The position numbers were made by a program, and so were the translations under genes. From DASUPK01 sp963695675 (GTDB lineage: Bacteria; Actinomycetota; Thermoleophilia; Solirubrobacterales; 70-9): 64,000 bases of DNA. Each line of letters begins with the position of its first letter. Positions within the stretch are counted from its first letter, which is position 1. The DNA lies in the NCBI GenBank assembly GCA_963695675.1, contig CAVOGY010000007.1:248001-312000 (forward strand). The letters are read 5' to 3'. The notes below the pieces were generated by a model. It worked only from the letters and a program-made list of their open reading frames with translations. It made no database searches and had not been told where the DNA came from. Shown piece by piece: positions 42,300 through 51,080 of this stretch.

Positions 42300-43292
42300 C
42301 TACTCCTCGATCAGCGCCCTGGCGAACTCCTTGGCGTCGAAGGGACGCAGGTCTTCGAGCGACTCGCCGATCCCGATCAGCTTCACCGGGATGCCGAGCT
42401 CGGAGGCGATCGCCAGCGCGACCCCTCCCTTCGCGCTGCCATCGAGCTTGGTGAGCACGGCACCGGTGACCTCCACCGCGTTGGCGAACTCCTGGGCCTG
42501 CCGAACCCCGTTCTGCCCGGTGGTCGCGTCGATCACGATCAGCGTCTCCTGGGGGGCGTGATCGAGCCGCCTAGAGATCACCCGGCGCACCTTGGCCAGC
42601 TCCTCCATCAGGTTGCCGTGCGTGTGGAGGCGCCCGGCGGTATCGCAGATCACCACGTCGGCGTCCCGGGCCTCGGCCGCCGCGACCGCATCGAAGGCGA
42701 CCGCACCGGGATCGCCCCCCTCCGAGCCGCGGACGATCTGGGTGCCGGCCCGGTCCGCCCACTCGGCGAGCTGGTTGACGGCCGCGGCACGGTAGGTGTC
42801 GGCGGCGGCGACGATCACGTCGAGGCCCAGCTCCTTCTGGAGGTGCCAGGCGATCTTGCCGATCGTCGTGGTCTTGCCGGTGCCGTTCACCCCGACGACC
42901 ATCAGGACCGAGGGCTGGTCGCGGAGGTGAATGCGGCCGCCTTCGTCGCCCTGGGGCGATGCCGTCTCCGCCAGCACCTCGATCAGCCGATCCCGGAGAG
43001 CCTCACCGCCATTGAGCTCGCCGGCCTCGACCTCGTCCTCCAACCGCCGAACCACCGCCGCGGTGGTCTTCGCGCCGACGTCCGCCAGGATCAGCGCTTC
43101 CTCGAGCTGCTCCCAGGTTGAATCGTCGATCCGCTCGGCGAAGCTCGAGGAGAGCTCGGCAGTCAGCGCCTGCCGGCTGCGTGAGAGGCCCTCGCGCAGG
43201 CGGCGAAGGACGCCCGCCCGCTCCTCCTGCGGCCCCTCTGATGCGACAGAGCGGTCGCCGAGGTCGAACGCGTCTTGCCAGGTCCTCGCCAT
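42300..43292 (-). CDS. ftsY: SRP receptor FtsY
   Basis: 330 aa. The NG domains are complete: G1 VVGVNGTGKTTTIGKIA, AADTYRAAAVNQLAEWA, CDTAGRLHTHGNLMEEL, TKLDGSAKGGVAL, IGIGESLEDLRPFDA. The acidic A domain is very short, as in many actinobacteria. The start MARTWQDAF was chosen because the upstream frame (to 43484) is not conserved-looking. It docks SRP-ribosome complexes at the membrane. Confidence 0.95.
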   Translation of the reverse strand: MARTWQDAFDLGDRSVASEGPQEERAGVLRRLREGLSRSRQALTAELSSSFAERIDDSTWEQLEEALILADVGAKTTAAVVRRLEDEVEAGELNGGEALRDRLIEVLAETASPQGDEGGRIHLRDQPSVLMVVGVNGTGKTTTIGKIAWHLQKELGLDVIVAAADTYRAAAVNQLAEWADRAGTQIVRGSEGGDPGAVAFDAVAAAEARDADVVICDTAGRLHTHGNLMEELAKVRRVISRRLDHAPQETLIVIDATTGQNGVRQAQEFANAVEVTGAVLTKLDGSAKGGVALAIASELGIPVKLIGIGESLEDLRPFDAKEFARALIEE

Positions 43293-43555
43293 GGCGGCGC
43301 AGCGTAGCGGCGTCGTCCGCGCGGCCTGTGGTACCCGATTGGTGCCTGAATTGCTGCCCGGGCCGAAGGCGCCCAGAATGCACCCTTCGGCCTGATTTGC
43401 AATGGGGGGGGTGCACGAATAGTGTCGCCGCAGTCCTCCGACATTAGGGAGAGCCGAGGAGCGTCGGCAAGGGCTGCAGTCCATGCCGTTGTCGTCGTCC
43501 CGGCCTCCCGGACAACGAGTCCTGTCAAGGGAGGCTCAACGGAAAGGGAAACAGC
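43293..43555. other. 263-base divergent spacer between ftsY and the NSV/AVT-repeat gene
   Basis: No gene supported. It holds a run of eight G (near 43403) and a Shine-Dalgarno GGAAAGGG near the plus-strand start; promoters for both genes are expected here but no clear hexamer pair is visible. Confidence 0.4.
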
Positions 43556-44065
43556 ATGATCCGTATTAGACGGAAGCCCTCGCCCGCCATGATCGTGGCG
43601 ATTCTGGCTTTGATCGTGGCGATGGCCGGAGGCGCGTACGCCGCCGCGGTGCCCAAGAACAGCGTCGGGCCGAAGCAACTCAAGAAGAACGCTGTGAAGA
43701 CCGGCAAGATCGTTAACGGAGCGGTCACCGGCGACAAGATCGCCGGCAATGCGGTCACTAGCGACAAGATCGCCGGCAAGGCGGTGACCAGCGGGAAGTT
43801 CTTCCTCAGCGTCGTGGCGAACCTGAACTTTCCCATCATCTCTGCGTCGGACTGCGGCACCTTGCCCGTCTCCACGCCTGGCATCACAGCGAATGATCAC
43901 GTCGTGGTCACACCCCCGCCGGGCTGGGCTCCCACGTTCGTTATCGGCGGGATTCCGGACCCTGCGAACAACCAAGTCCTTGTCCAGGCCTGCAACAACT
44001 TCGGTGCGGGTGGCGGTGACGCCGACGCAGGTGGCGGCCCCGTAAAGGTCCTGGTGATTCGCTGA
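43556..44065 (+). CDS. Exported repeat protein with NAVK/GAVT motifs
   Basis: 169 aa. An N-terminal signal anchor (RRKPSPAMIVAILALIVAMAGGAYAA) is followed by NSVGPKQLKKNAV, KTGKIVNGAVTGDKIAG, NAVTSDKIAG, KAVTSGKF: about five copies of a 10-residue unit with alternating small/hydrophobic residues, as in short beta-solenoids. The C-terminal half is a Gly/Asp-rich domain. Proteins with this architecture are common and unexplained in Thermoleophilia. It interrupts the smc-ftsY order on the opposite strand. Confidence 0.8.
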   Translation: MIRIRRKPSPAMIVAILALIVAMAGGAYAAAVPKNSVGPKQLKKNAVKTGKIVNGAVTGDKIAGNAVTSDKIAGKAVTSGKFFLSVVANLNFPIISASDCGTLPVSTPGITANDHVVVTPPPGWAPTFVIGGIPDPANNQVLVQACNNFGAGGGDADAGGGPVKVLVIR

Positions 44066-44094
44066 GCGAAGCGGAGATCGGCTGATCGATTCGA

Positions 44095-44119
44095 GCGGGC
44101 GGAGCCCGGCTCCGCCCGC
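44095..44119 (+). terminator. 11-bp hairpin after the repeat-protein gene
   Basis: GCGGGCGGAGC, loop CCG, GCTCCGCCCGC; 30 bases after the stop. No T-tract. Confidence 0.6.
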
Positions 44120-44160
44120 ACCGCCTACAGCTCGGCACCCTCGGTCCTTGGGGTGAGCGG

Positions 44161-44184
44161 AGGGAGGCGCCTCGGCGCCTCCCT
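44161..44184. terminator. Perfect 11-bp inverted repeat before the smc stop
   Basis: AGGGAGGCGCC, TC, GGCGCCTCCCT then TCC. It lies between two convergent genes and can act on either transcript. Confidence 0.65.
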
Positions 44185-44186
44185 TC

Positions 44187-47100
44187 CTATGCCGCGGCCT
44201 CGGTCGCCTCGGGCGGCTCGGCCGGCTCCAAGCCGGTGCCGAGCTCGTCGCGCGGCAGCTTGCGCGAGACGACCTTGGTGATGCCGTCCCCGCCCATGCT
44301 GACGCCGTAGAGGATGTCCGCGGCGTCCATCGTCCGCTTCTGGTGGGTGACCACGATGAACTGCGAGCGTTCCGCGAAGCGGCGGACGAGCCGCAGGAAT
44401 CGGTCGATGTTGATGTCGTCCAGGGCGGCCTCGACCTCGTCGAGGATGTAGAAGGGACAGGGGCGCGCCATCAGCACCGCGAAGACGAAGGCCAGGGCGA
44501 CCAGCGACTTCTCGCCACCTGAGAGCAGGGAGAGCCGCCGGGTCGACTTGCCCGCCGGCGTCACCTCGATCTCGACCCCGCCGTCCTCGTCGCGCGGAGC
44601 GAGCTCGTCAATCTCGTCCTCGTCGCCCTCCTCGCGCTCGGGCTCCTGCCCAGCGAAGGGCCGTGGTGCGCCTCCGACGTCGACGCGGCGCAGACGGCCG
44701 CGACCGCCCGGAAACAGCTCCGCGACCATCTCCTCGAAGCCCCGGGCGGTCGCCTCGAAGGTCTCCTCGAAGGCGGCCGCTATCTCCCGATCCGTCCTCC
44801 GGATCAGCGCTCGCAGCTCGCTGATCGCCTTCTCGAGGTCCTTGCGCTGCTCGGCCAGCTCGCTGACGTGCTCGCGCGCCTCGGCGTACTCGCGCCCGGC
44901 CAGCGGGTTGACGGGACCGATCTGCTCGCGATTGCGCTCGAGCTTGGCGAGACGCGCCTCGATCCCCTCGCGCTCCTCGTCCTCCAGAGGCTCGGCCGCC
45001 GCCCCGAGCTGATCGCCGAGGGCCACTCCGAGCCGCTCGAGCTCGGCGGTGCTCTCGTCCCGATGCCCGCGTAGCTGGGAGGCCTCGACCTCAGCCACGG
45101 TCATCGCCTCGCTCGCCTCCCGGAGCTCCCCCTGGAGCCCGAATTCCTCCTGTGAGCACTCCCGAAGCTCCGCAGCGATCCTTGCGCCGCCGTCGTCCCC
45201 GCCGGCCCCCAGCGAATGGGCGCGCTGCTCGAGGCTGGACCCGAGGCGGAGCAGCGCCTCGCGGGCCCGTCCGAGGGCCGGCAGGGTCTCGCGCTCCAGC
45301 GAGATGCGGCGCTCGAGCTCCTGGCGGTCCTTGAGGTGCTTCTCGCGCGCCCGCTGCGCCGCCTCGGCGTGGCGCCGCTCCGCCGCCAGCTCTGCCTCGA
45401 GCTTGGCGCGCCTGATCGCTCCCGACCCGGACCCCTCGTCGGAGCGTTCCGCATGGCGCTCGGCGAGCCAGGTGGTCCGGCTGGCCTCCTCGGATGCCTC
45501 GTCGAGCTCGCGACGGGCGTCTCGGAGGGCTCGTTGGCTCTCCTCCTCCCGGCCACGGGTCTCGGCAAGCATGGAGTCAGCGCGTTCCAGGTCTCGCCTC
45601 GCTCGCTCCTCGGTCTGCTCGCGCTGGGCAAGCCGGGAAGCGAGCCCCTCGCGCTCGGAGCGAGCCGCCAGAGCGGGATCGGTTCCCTCCCTCGGCAGCC
45701 TGCGCACCTCGCCGGCGCGGGCGTCGTAGCACTCGCCGTCGACCGTCACGGCCACTCCGCCGAACCCTTCCGCCAGGCCGTCGAGCTCGTCGACGAGCCA
45801 GGCGTCGGAGAGGAGGCGCCCGGTGATGGCCCTTGCCCCGTCGCGAGCCTCGATCAGCTCGAGCAGCGGTCGTGCCCCCTCCTTCGGGGGCTCGGAAGCA
45901 GCCCGAGCCTCGCCGTCACCCCGGATCAGGGCCCGCGCGGCGCCCTCGGTCCGCGCAAGTCGCTCCCTGCCCTCATCGACTGACCCGACGATTGATGCCC
46001 TCAATCGCTCCCCGAGAACCGCCGAGACGGCCCGCTCGAGTCCCGAACCGGTCTCGATCAGGCCGGCGAGCGCATCGTGCCGTCCCTCGACGGCTGCAGC
46101 GGCGAGCTTGGCCTCGACGGCGGCCAGCTCTCCCGCGAGGGCCGCGCGGCGCTCTGCTGCCTTGCGGGCCTCGGCAGACGCCCGCTCGTGCATCTGGGTC
46201 GCCTGGCGAAGCGCTGTGCTCGCCTTCTCCGCGGCGAGCGCGAGTGGCTCCAGCGCGGCCTTGGCCGCCGCCCGGCGCCGCTCGGCATCCTCGGCCGCCT
46301 GACGTAGCCGGGCTCCCTCCTCGGAATCGCCGGCGCCGAGCTTGGCCAGCTCGGCCTCGAGCTCGGCGATCCGCGCGGCGCCGGCGCCCTCGTCCGGCTC
46401 GGTGTCGAGCGCGTCGAGGCGCAGCTGGCGCTCGCCCAGCGCGCTGCGCAGGTCGCGCTCGGCGAGCTCCAGGGACTCAGCACGGGCGCGGACACGCTCG
46501 GTCGCCGCACGCGCCTCCGCCAGCAGCTCGCCGTGGCGGCGCCGGCCCTCCTCCCCGGCCGCGATCCGCTCCTCGATCGCGGTGCGGCGAGCGCGGACCT
46601 CTTCGAAGCGCTTCTCGACCGAGTCGCGGGTGGCCCGCACCTCGGCCAGCTTCGACTCCGCGGCAGCCAACTGCTCCTGCTGGGCGCGGAGGTCGTCGGC
46701 GACGATCCGCGCGCGGAGCTCGTTCGACCCGCGCAGCAGCTTCGCCGTGCGCTCGGCCGCCTCGGCCTGCCGCTTCAGCGGCCGCAGGTGGGAGCGCGCC
46801 TCACGTTCGACGTCGTGAGCCCGCTCGAGGTTGTCGCGGGTGCGGTCGAGCTTGAGCTGGGCGTTGTGCCGGCGCTTGCGGTGCTTGCCGAGCCCGGCCG
46901 CCTCCTCGATCAGGAGGCGCCGGTCCCGGGGCTTCGAGTTGACGATCTGCTCGACCTTTCCCTGGCTGATCACCGAGTGGGCCTCGCGCCCCATGTTCGT
47001 GTCGGCAAGCGCCTCGACGATGTCGACGAGCCGACAGCGGGCGCCGTTCAGCCTGTACTCGCCATCGCCATTGCGCTCGATCCGCCGCGCAATCGAAATC

Positions 47101-47390
47101 TCGGAGAACTCGCTGGCGGCGCGACCCTCGGTGTTGTCGATCACCACCTCGACCTCGGCAAAGCGGCGCGGCGACTGCCCGTTGCCGCCCGCGAAGATCA
47201 CGTCGCGCATCTGCTGGCCGCGGATCGCGGTGGGACTCTGCTCGCCGAGCGCCCAGAGCACCGCGTCCGTGATGTTCGATTTGCCCGAGCCGTTCGGCCC
47301 GACGATCACGCTGACGCCCGGCGAGAAGGTCAGCCGGGTGCGGTCGGGGAAGGACTTGAAGCCCTTCAGGTTGATGGCCTTCAGATACAT
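44187..47390 (-). CDS. smc: Chromosome segregation protein SMC
   Basis: 1067 aa. Walker A GPNGSGKSN at residues 31-39, ABC signature LSLLSGGEKS and Walker B FYILDEVEAALDD near the end, flanking two long coiled coils and a hinge around residues 400-560 (VGSVDEGRERLA, GGVAVTVDGECYDARAGEVRRL). It compacts and segregates chromosomes with ScpAB. The length is about 100 residues shorter than usual, from shorter arms. It starts 57 bases after the rnc stop. Confidence 0.96.
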   Translation of the reverse strand: MYLKAINLKGFKSFPDRTRLTFSPGVSVIVGPNGSGKSNITDAVLWALGEQSPTAIRGQQMRDVIFAGGNGQSPRRFAEVEVVIDNTEGRAASEFSEISIARRIERNGDGEYRLNGARCRLVDIVEALADTNMGREAHSVISQGKVEQIVNSKPRDRRLLIEEAAGLGKHRKRRHNAQLKLDRTRDNLERAHDVEREARSHLRPLKRQAEAAERTAKLLRGSNELRARIVADDLRAQQEQLAAAESKLAEVRATRDSVEKRFEEVRARRTAIEERIAAGEEGRRRHGELLAEARAATERVRARAESLELAERDLRSALGERQLRLDALDTEPDEGAGAARIAELEAELAKLGAGDSEEGARLRQAAEDAERRRAAAKAALEPLALAAEKASTALRQATQMHERASAEARKAAERRAALAGELAAVEAKLAAAAVEGRHDALAGLIETGSGLERAVSAVLGERLRASIVGSVDEGRERLARTEGAARALIRGDGEARAASEPPKEGARPLLELIEARDGARAITGRLLSDAWLVDELDGLAEGFGGVAVTVDGECYDARAGEVRRLPREGTDPALAARSEREGLASRLAQREQTEERARRDLERADSMLAETRGREEESQRALRDARRELDEASEEASRTTWLAERHAERSDEGSGSGAIRRAKLEAELAAERRHAEAAQRAREKHLKDRQELERRISLERETLPALGRAREALLRLGSSLEQRAHSLGAGGDDGGARIAAELRECSQEEFGLQGELREASEAMTVAEVEASQLRGHRDESTAELERLGVALGDQLGAAAEPLEDEEREGIEARLAKLERNREQIGPVNPLAGREYAEAREHVSELAEQRKDLEKAISELRALIRRTDREIAAAFEETFEATARGFEEMVAELFPGGRGRLRRVDVGGAPRPFAGQEPEREEGDEDEIDELAPRDEDGGVEIEVTPAGKSTRRLSLLSGGEKSLVALAFVFAVLMARPCPFYILDEVEAALDDINIDRFLRLVRRFAERSQFIVVTHQKRTMDAADILYGVSMGGDGITKVVSRKLPRDELGTGLEPAEPPEATEAAA

Positions 47391-47447
47391 CTAGGGCGCA
47401 AGGGTCGCAGAGGACTTGAAGGCTCGCGGGTAGGCCGGACGCAATCG

Positions 47448-48128
47448 CTAGGAGCGCAATTTCTCCAACGCGCGCTGCGCGGCGGCCTGCTCGGCCTCCT
47501 TCTTGCTTCGCCCCGACCCGCTGCCGATCTCATCACCGTCGACGGTGGCCCGGATCTCGAAGCGCCGGTCGTGCGGCGGGCCCACCTCGTTGGCCACCTC
47601 GTAGTTGACGGTCTCGCCGTCGCGCGCCAGGCGCTCCTGGAGCTCCGACTTGAAGTCGAGGCGCTCGCGCGTCGCCTGCTCTACCTCCTCGTTGAAGGCC
47701 TCCACCACCGCCTCTGAGCTGCGCTCGAAGCCATGCGCCAGGTAGCAGGCGCCGATCACGGCCTCGCAGACCGAGGCCAGCGTTCGCTCGGATGCGAGCA
47801 GCGTCTCGACCGGAAGCCCCTCACCTTCCGTTGGCGCGCGCTCGGCGAGCATCTCCGGGAGTCCGAGCTCGCGGGCGACCTCGGCGCAGGCACGCCCGCT
47901 GACGGCCTGGTTGAGGATCTTGGTGAGCTCGCCGATGTCGGCGTCCGGATGCTCGTCGTAGAGGAGCGTGGCGACCGAGAGGCCGAGGACGCTGTCGCCC
48001 AGGAAGGCGAGCCGGCCGTAGGACGCGGTGCGGGCCTCGACCCACGACGAATGAGAGAGGGCCTGCCGACGCAGCTCTTCGGGGGTGTCCGCGAACAGCT
48101 CCGCCAGCGAGGCGGTACCGGGTGTCAT
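47448..48128 (-). CDS. rnc: Ribonuclease III with degenerate catalytic site
   Basis: 226 aa: RNase III domain (about 1-150) and dsRNA-binding domain (about 155-225, FKSELQERLARDGE, GSGRSKKEAEQAAAQRALEKL). The signature reads YGRLAFLGDSVLGL where ERLEFLGD is standard. By alignment to E. coli, E38 is Gly, E41 is Ala, E65 is Ile and D114 is Ser (LASVCEAVIGA); only D45 and E117 (residue 122 here) remain. Fold and location (acpP-rnc-smc) are standard. It may bind but not cut dsRNA, or use altered metal chemistry. Confidence 0.92.
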   Translation of the reverse strand: MTPGTASLAELFADTPEELRRQALSHSSWVEARTASYGRLAFLGDSVLGLSVATLLYDEHPDADIGELTKILNQAVSGRACAEVARELGLPEMLAERAPTEGEGLPVETLLASERTLASVCEAVIGACYLAHGFERSSEAVVEAFNEEVEQATRERLDFKSELQERLARDGETVNYEVANEVGPPHDRRFEIRATVDGDEIGSGSGRSKKEAEQAAAQRALEKLRS

Positions 48129-48159
48129 CGGATCAGACCGCCGCCTCCCTCCTCGTCAT

Positions 48160-48456
48160 CTAACGGGTTGCTCCTTCGCCCTCGCTCTCGAGCACCCGAG
48201 CATCATCAGGAACTCGTGCGCAGACGAAGTCGACGGCGTCGCCGACGGTCTCGATCTCGGCCGCCTCCTCCTCGCTCACCCGAATCCCGTAGCGGTCCTC
48301 GAGCTCCATGACGAGCTCGTAGAGGTCGAGGGAATCGGCGTCGAGATCCTCGCGGAATCTCGTCTCCGGCTGGATCCGATCGGGGGCCACCTCGAGCTCG
48401 GTGCTGAGGTGGTCGCGGACCAGCTTCATCACCTCGTCGCGCTCCATCCCGGCCAT
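48160..48456 (-). CDS. acpP: Acyl carrier protein
   Basis: 98 aa. The phosphopantetheine Ser is in LDADSLDLYELVMELEDRYGI. It carries fatty-acyl chains; plsX lies directly upstream and rnc downstream. It is about 15 residues longer than usual at the C-terminus; the tail EGEGATR is encoded by a copy of the dispersed repeat (48161-48185). The start may be ATG 48456 or the ATG three codons later. Confidence 0.93.
   Translation of the reverse strand: MAGMERDEVMKLVRDHLSTELEVAPDRIQPETRFREDLDADSLDLYELVMELEDRYGIRVSEEEAAEIETVGDAVDFVCARVPDDARVLESEGEGATR
48161..48185 (-). repeat. Dispersed imperfect-palindrome repeat, copy 4
   Basis: Minus strand GCGAGGGCG, AAGGA, GCAACCCGTTA; its last bases are the acpP stop codon (TAG). 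Confidence 0.65.
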
Positions 48457-48462
48457 TATCCC

Positions 48463-49500
48463 TTATCCCCCCGCCGTCCCCGACGGCTCCTCGCGAAGCG
48501 CGACACGGGTGGCCCCGGACGTAGCCAGGAGCTCCGCCGTCCGCTCGACGGCCTGCTCCTCGACCGCGTGATGTGCGAGCCGTACGGCATTGGCGATTCC
48601 CTCGGGGGTCGAGCTGCCGTGGGCCACCACCGCGACCCCTCGCAGGCCGAGCAGGATCGCTCCGCCGACGGCGTTCGGGTCCATCCCGCGACGCAGCCCG
48701 CCGAGGGCCGGCCGAAGCATCAGTCCTCCCGCGGCGGACAGCGGGCCCGACCGCGCGGCGGCGCGGACGGCGTCCGCCACGGCCTTTGCGGTCCCCTCGA
48801 GCGTCTTCAGGGTGACGTTCCCGGTGAAGCCGTCGGTGACGATCACATCTGCCTCCGCGCTGAGTAGGTCCCTACCCTCGAGATTCCCGATGAAGCGGAT
48901 CGCCTCGGATCCAGTCAAGGCCTCGTGCGCCTCGACGACGTCGATGCGTCCCTTCTTCTGCTCCTCGCCGACGGAGAGCAGCGCGACCCGCGGGCTCTCG
49001 ACGCCGAGCACCGCCGCGCTGAAGGCGGAGCCGAGAAACGCGAATTGGATCAGGTGCTGCGGGCGGACGTCGGTGTTCGCACCGCAGTCGAGGAAGAGAA
49101 GCGGCGGGCCATCGGCCCCGGGGATCGGGATCTGGCCGGCGAGCGCCGGCCGATGGACGCCCTGGGCGCGCTTGAGAGCGAACAACGCGGCGGTCATCGT
49201 GGCGCCCGTCGATCCGGCGCTCACAAGCGAGCTGCAGCCGCCATCGGCGACCGCCGCAGCCGCGCGAACCACCGATGCATCCGGCGTCGAGCGCACGGCC
49301 GGGACGGGCTCCGCCTCGTTGCCGATCCACTCGGTCGTCTGATCGAGCTCGACACCGTCGGGGAGATCGAGGCCGGAGGGACCGAAGATCCTGATCGGGA
49401 TGCCGTCGGCGGCGGCGAGCCGCGCTCCGTCGAGCACCAGTTCGGGTCCCCCGTCCGCCCCGTAGGCGTCAAGAGCGACTGGTGTGGACGGCTTCGCCAT
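48463..49500 (-). CDS. plsX: Phosphate acyltransferase PlsX
   Basis: 345 aa. VALDAYGADGGPE, LVSAGSTGATMTAALFAL, PLLFLDCGANTDVRPQHL, ALLSVGEEQKKG and IVTDGFTGNVTLKTLEGTAK are PlsX signatures. It makes acyl-phosphate from acyl-ACP for phospholipid synthesis. The start is ATG (MAKPSTPVALDAYG). The stop is 6 bases before acpP. Confidence 0.95.
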   Translation of the reverse strand: MAKPSTPVALDAYGADGGPELVLDGARLAAADGIPIRIFGPSGLDLPDGVELDQTTEWIGNEAEPVPAVRSTPDASVVRAAAAVADGGCSSLVSAGSTGATMTAALFALKRAQGVHRPALAGQIPIPGADGPPLLFLDCGANTDVRPQHLIQFAFLGSAFSAAVLGVESPRVALLSVGEEQKKGRIDVVEAHEALTGSEAIRFIGNLEGRDLLSAEADVIVTDGFTGNVTLKTLEGTAKAVADAVRAAARSGPLSAAGGLMLRPALGGLRRGMDPNAVGGAILLGLRGVAVVAHGSSTPEGIANAVRLAHHAVEEQAVERTAELLATSGATRVALREEPSGTAGG

Positions 49501-49525
49501 CACTTCGCCGCCTGCTCCGACATCC

Positions 49526-49596
49526 AACGGGTTGCGCCTGCGCCATTCACGGGTTGCGCTGCCGCGCACCCTCGCATCTGCGGAGCACCCTCGCAT
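49526..49596 (-). repeat. Dispersed imperfect-palindrome repeat, copy 5 (nested double)
   Basis: Minus strand: ATGCGAGGGTGC TCCGC, ATGCGAGGGTGC GCGGCA, GCGCAACCCGTG, AATGGCGCAGGC, GCAACCCGTT. Two left arms are followed by two right arms, as though one unit inserted into another. It fills most of the rpmF-plsX spacer, ending 26 bases before the plsX ATG. Confidence 0.75.
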
Positions 49597-49625
49597 CCCC
49601 GCGGCCGGCTCTCATCGATAACTTC

Positions 49626-49850
49626 CTAATCCTGCGGGGAGGCCTGTCCCGCCGACGGCGCCGCCGTCTCGGGCTCCTCGTGGCGGATCACCTCACGGCC
49701 GGCGTAGGTGCCGCACGTCGGGCAGACGCGGTGTGGCAGGCGCGGGCTGTGACAGCGCGGGCACTCGTTCAGCCGCGGGGCGGAGACCTTGTGCTGTGCG
49801 CGCCGCTTGTCGCGCCGCGCCCTCGACTGTCGCTTCTTGGGGACCGCCAT
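49626..49850 (-). CDS. rpmF: 50S ribosomal protein L32
   Basis: 74 aa. MAVPKKRQSRARRDKRRAQHK with zinc Cys pairs CPRC and CPTC. It carries a short acidic C-terminal tail (EEPETAAPSAGQASPQD) beyond the common length. DUF177-rpmF-plsX is a standard order. Confidence 0.96.
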   Translation of the reverse strand: MAVPKKRQSRARRDKRRAQHKVSAPRLNECPRCHSPRLPHRVCPTCGTYAGREVIRHEEPETAAPSAGQASPQD

Positions 49851-49978
49851 GGGGGCGGGATGGTAGCCGGGAGTGGCTAGGCGCGCGGGTCCTGTCGCCC
49901 GCAGGAACCTCCCATGGACGCTCAGAAATCGCGTCCATGGGCCCCTCCTACGGCGCCACCCGCGCGAGTAGCCACCGG

Positions 49979-50545
49979 TTACTCCTCCAGTTTCAGCTCT
50001 CTCAGCTTCGCCATCCGCGGGTCGCCGCCCTGCCGATGGCGGTGGGCCTCCGGATCGGCCTCGTTGAGCGACTCGCCACAGACGGGGCAGAGCCCGGCGC
50101 AGTCGGGACGGCAGAGGGGCTGAGACGGCAGGGCCAGGACGAGGGCGTCGTTCGCCCAGCGGTCGAGGTCGAGGTCGCCCTCCGAGACGTAGGGGCTGCG
50201 CAGCTCCTCGTCGTCAGCGGGCGGCTGGTCGACCTCGCGAGCGTCGATCTCGAGCTTCGTCGTCGCGTCCTCGAGGCAGCGGACGCAGGAGCCTGTGAGC
50301 TCGCTGTGGAAGCGAAGCCGAAGCGCATATCCCGTGGTGGTGCGGGAGACGTCGAGCCTCGCTTCACTGCCGCCGCCCGCGGGCGAGTAGGTCTGCCCAC
50401 CGAGCTCGATCGGAGCGAGCCCGACCTCCAGATCGAGCACGCGGGCCTGACCCTGGGACAGCGCGAGGCGCTCGAGATCGACGATTCCGCCTTCCGCATA
50501 CACTCGCTTCGAGGGTAGCGAGCCAAGGTGTGCGCGCAATTCCAC
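49979..50545 (-). CDS. DUF177/YceD family protein
   Basis: 188 aa. SCVRCLEDATTKLEID and CRPDCAGLCPVCGESLNEADPEAH are the YceD signatures; the protein is linked to 23S rRNA or L32 accumulation in plants and bacteria. The start is taken as GTG 50545, but it overlaps the divergent methyltransferase start by 18 bases; a start at TTG 50539 or later is possible. Confidence 0.9.
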   Translation of the reverse strand: MELRAHLGSLPSKRVYAEGGIVDLERLALSQGQARVLDLEVGLAPIELGGQTYSPAGGGSEARLDVSRTTTGYALRLRFHSELTGSCVRCLEDATTKLEIDAREVDQPPADDEELRSPYVSEGDLDLDRWANDALVLALPSQPLCRPDCAGLCPVCGESLNEADPEAHRHRQGGDPRMAKLRELKLEE

Positions 50546-51070
50546 TGGAACCCGGAGACGTACCTGGGCGAGATCCGGGCAGAGGTCCCGCGCTACGACG
50601 AGCTACAGAGGGCAGCCGTGGACGCGATTCCCTTCGCGCCGGACCGGGTCCTCGAGCTCGGCATGGGCACCGGGGAGACCACCCGGGTCCTGCTCGAGGC
50701 CTATCCGGACGCCTGGGTGATCGGGCTCGACTCGGACCCGAACATGGTCTACCGGCTGCGCGAGGAGTACGACGACGTGCAACTCGCTCGCATGGAGGAT
50801 CCCCTGCCCGATGGCCCTTGGGATCTGGTCATCTCGGTGCTCTCGGTTCACCACCTCCACGACGACGCGAAGCGGACGCTGTTCCGGCGCGTGCGCGAGC
50901 AATCCCGCGCCCTGGTGATCGGTGACGTGGTCAAGGCCGAGCCGCAGGTGACGCCGATCGATCCCGGCTTCGACTTCCCGGACACAGCCGAGGAGCTCGC
51001 GGCGTGGTGCGGGGGCGAGATCACCTGGACTGCGGACGACCTCGCGGTGGTCCGAGCCACCTACGACTGA
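50528..51070 (+). CDS. SAM-dependent methyltransferase
   Basis: 180 aa from GTG. FHWNPETYLGEIRAEVPRYDELQ precedes VLELGMGTGETTRVLLE (SAM motif I), VIGLDSDPNM and LVISVLSVHHLHDDAKRTLF. Class I fold; substrate unknown. It is followed 10 bases later by the enoyl-CoA hydratase gene, so the two form a small plus-strand operon inserted between DUF177 and sepIVA. Confidence 0.88.
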   Translation: MCAQFHWNPETYLGEIRAEVPRYDELQRAAVDAIPFAPDRVLELGMGTGETTRVLLEAYPDAWVIGLDSDPNMVYRLREEYDDVQLARMEDPLPDGPWDLVISVLSVHHLHDDAKRTLFRRVREQSRALVIGDVVKAEPQVTPIDPGFDFPDTAEELAAWCGGEITWTADDLAVVRATYD

Positions 51071-51080
51071 AGGGAGCCTG

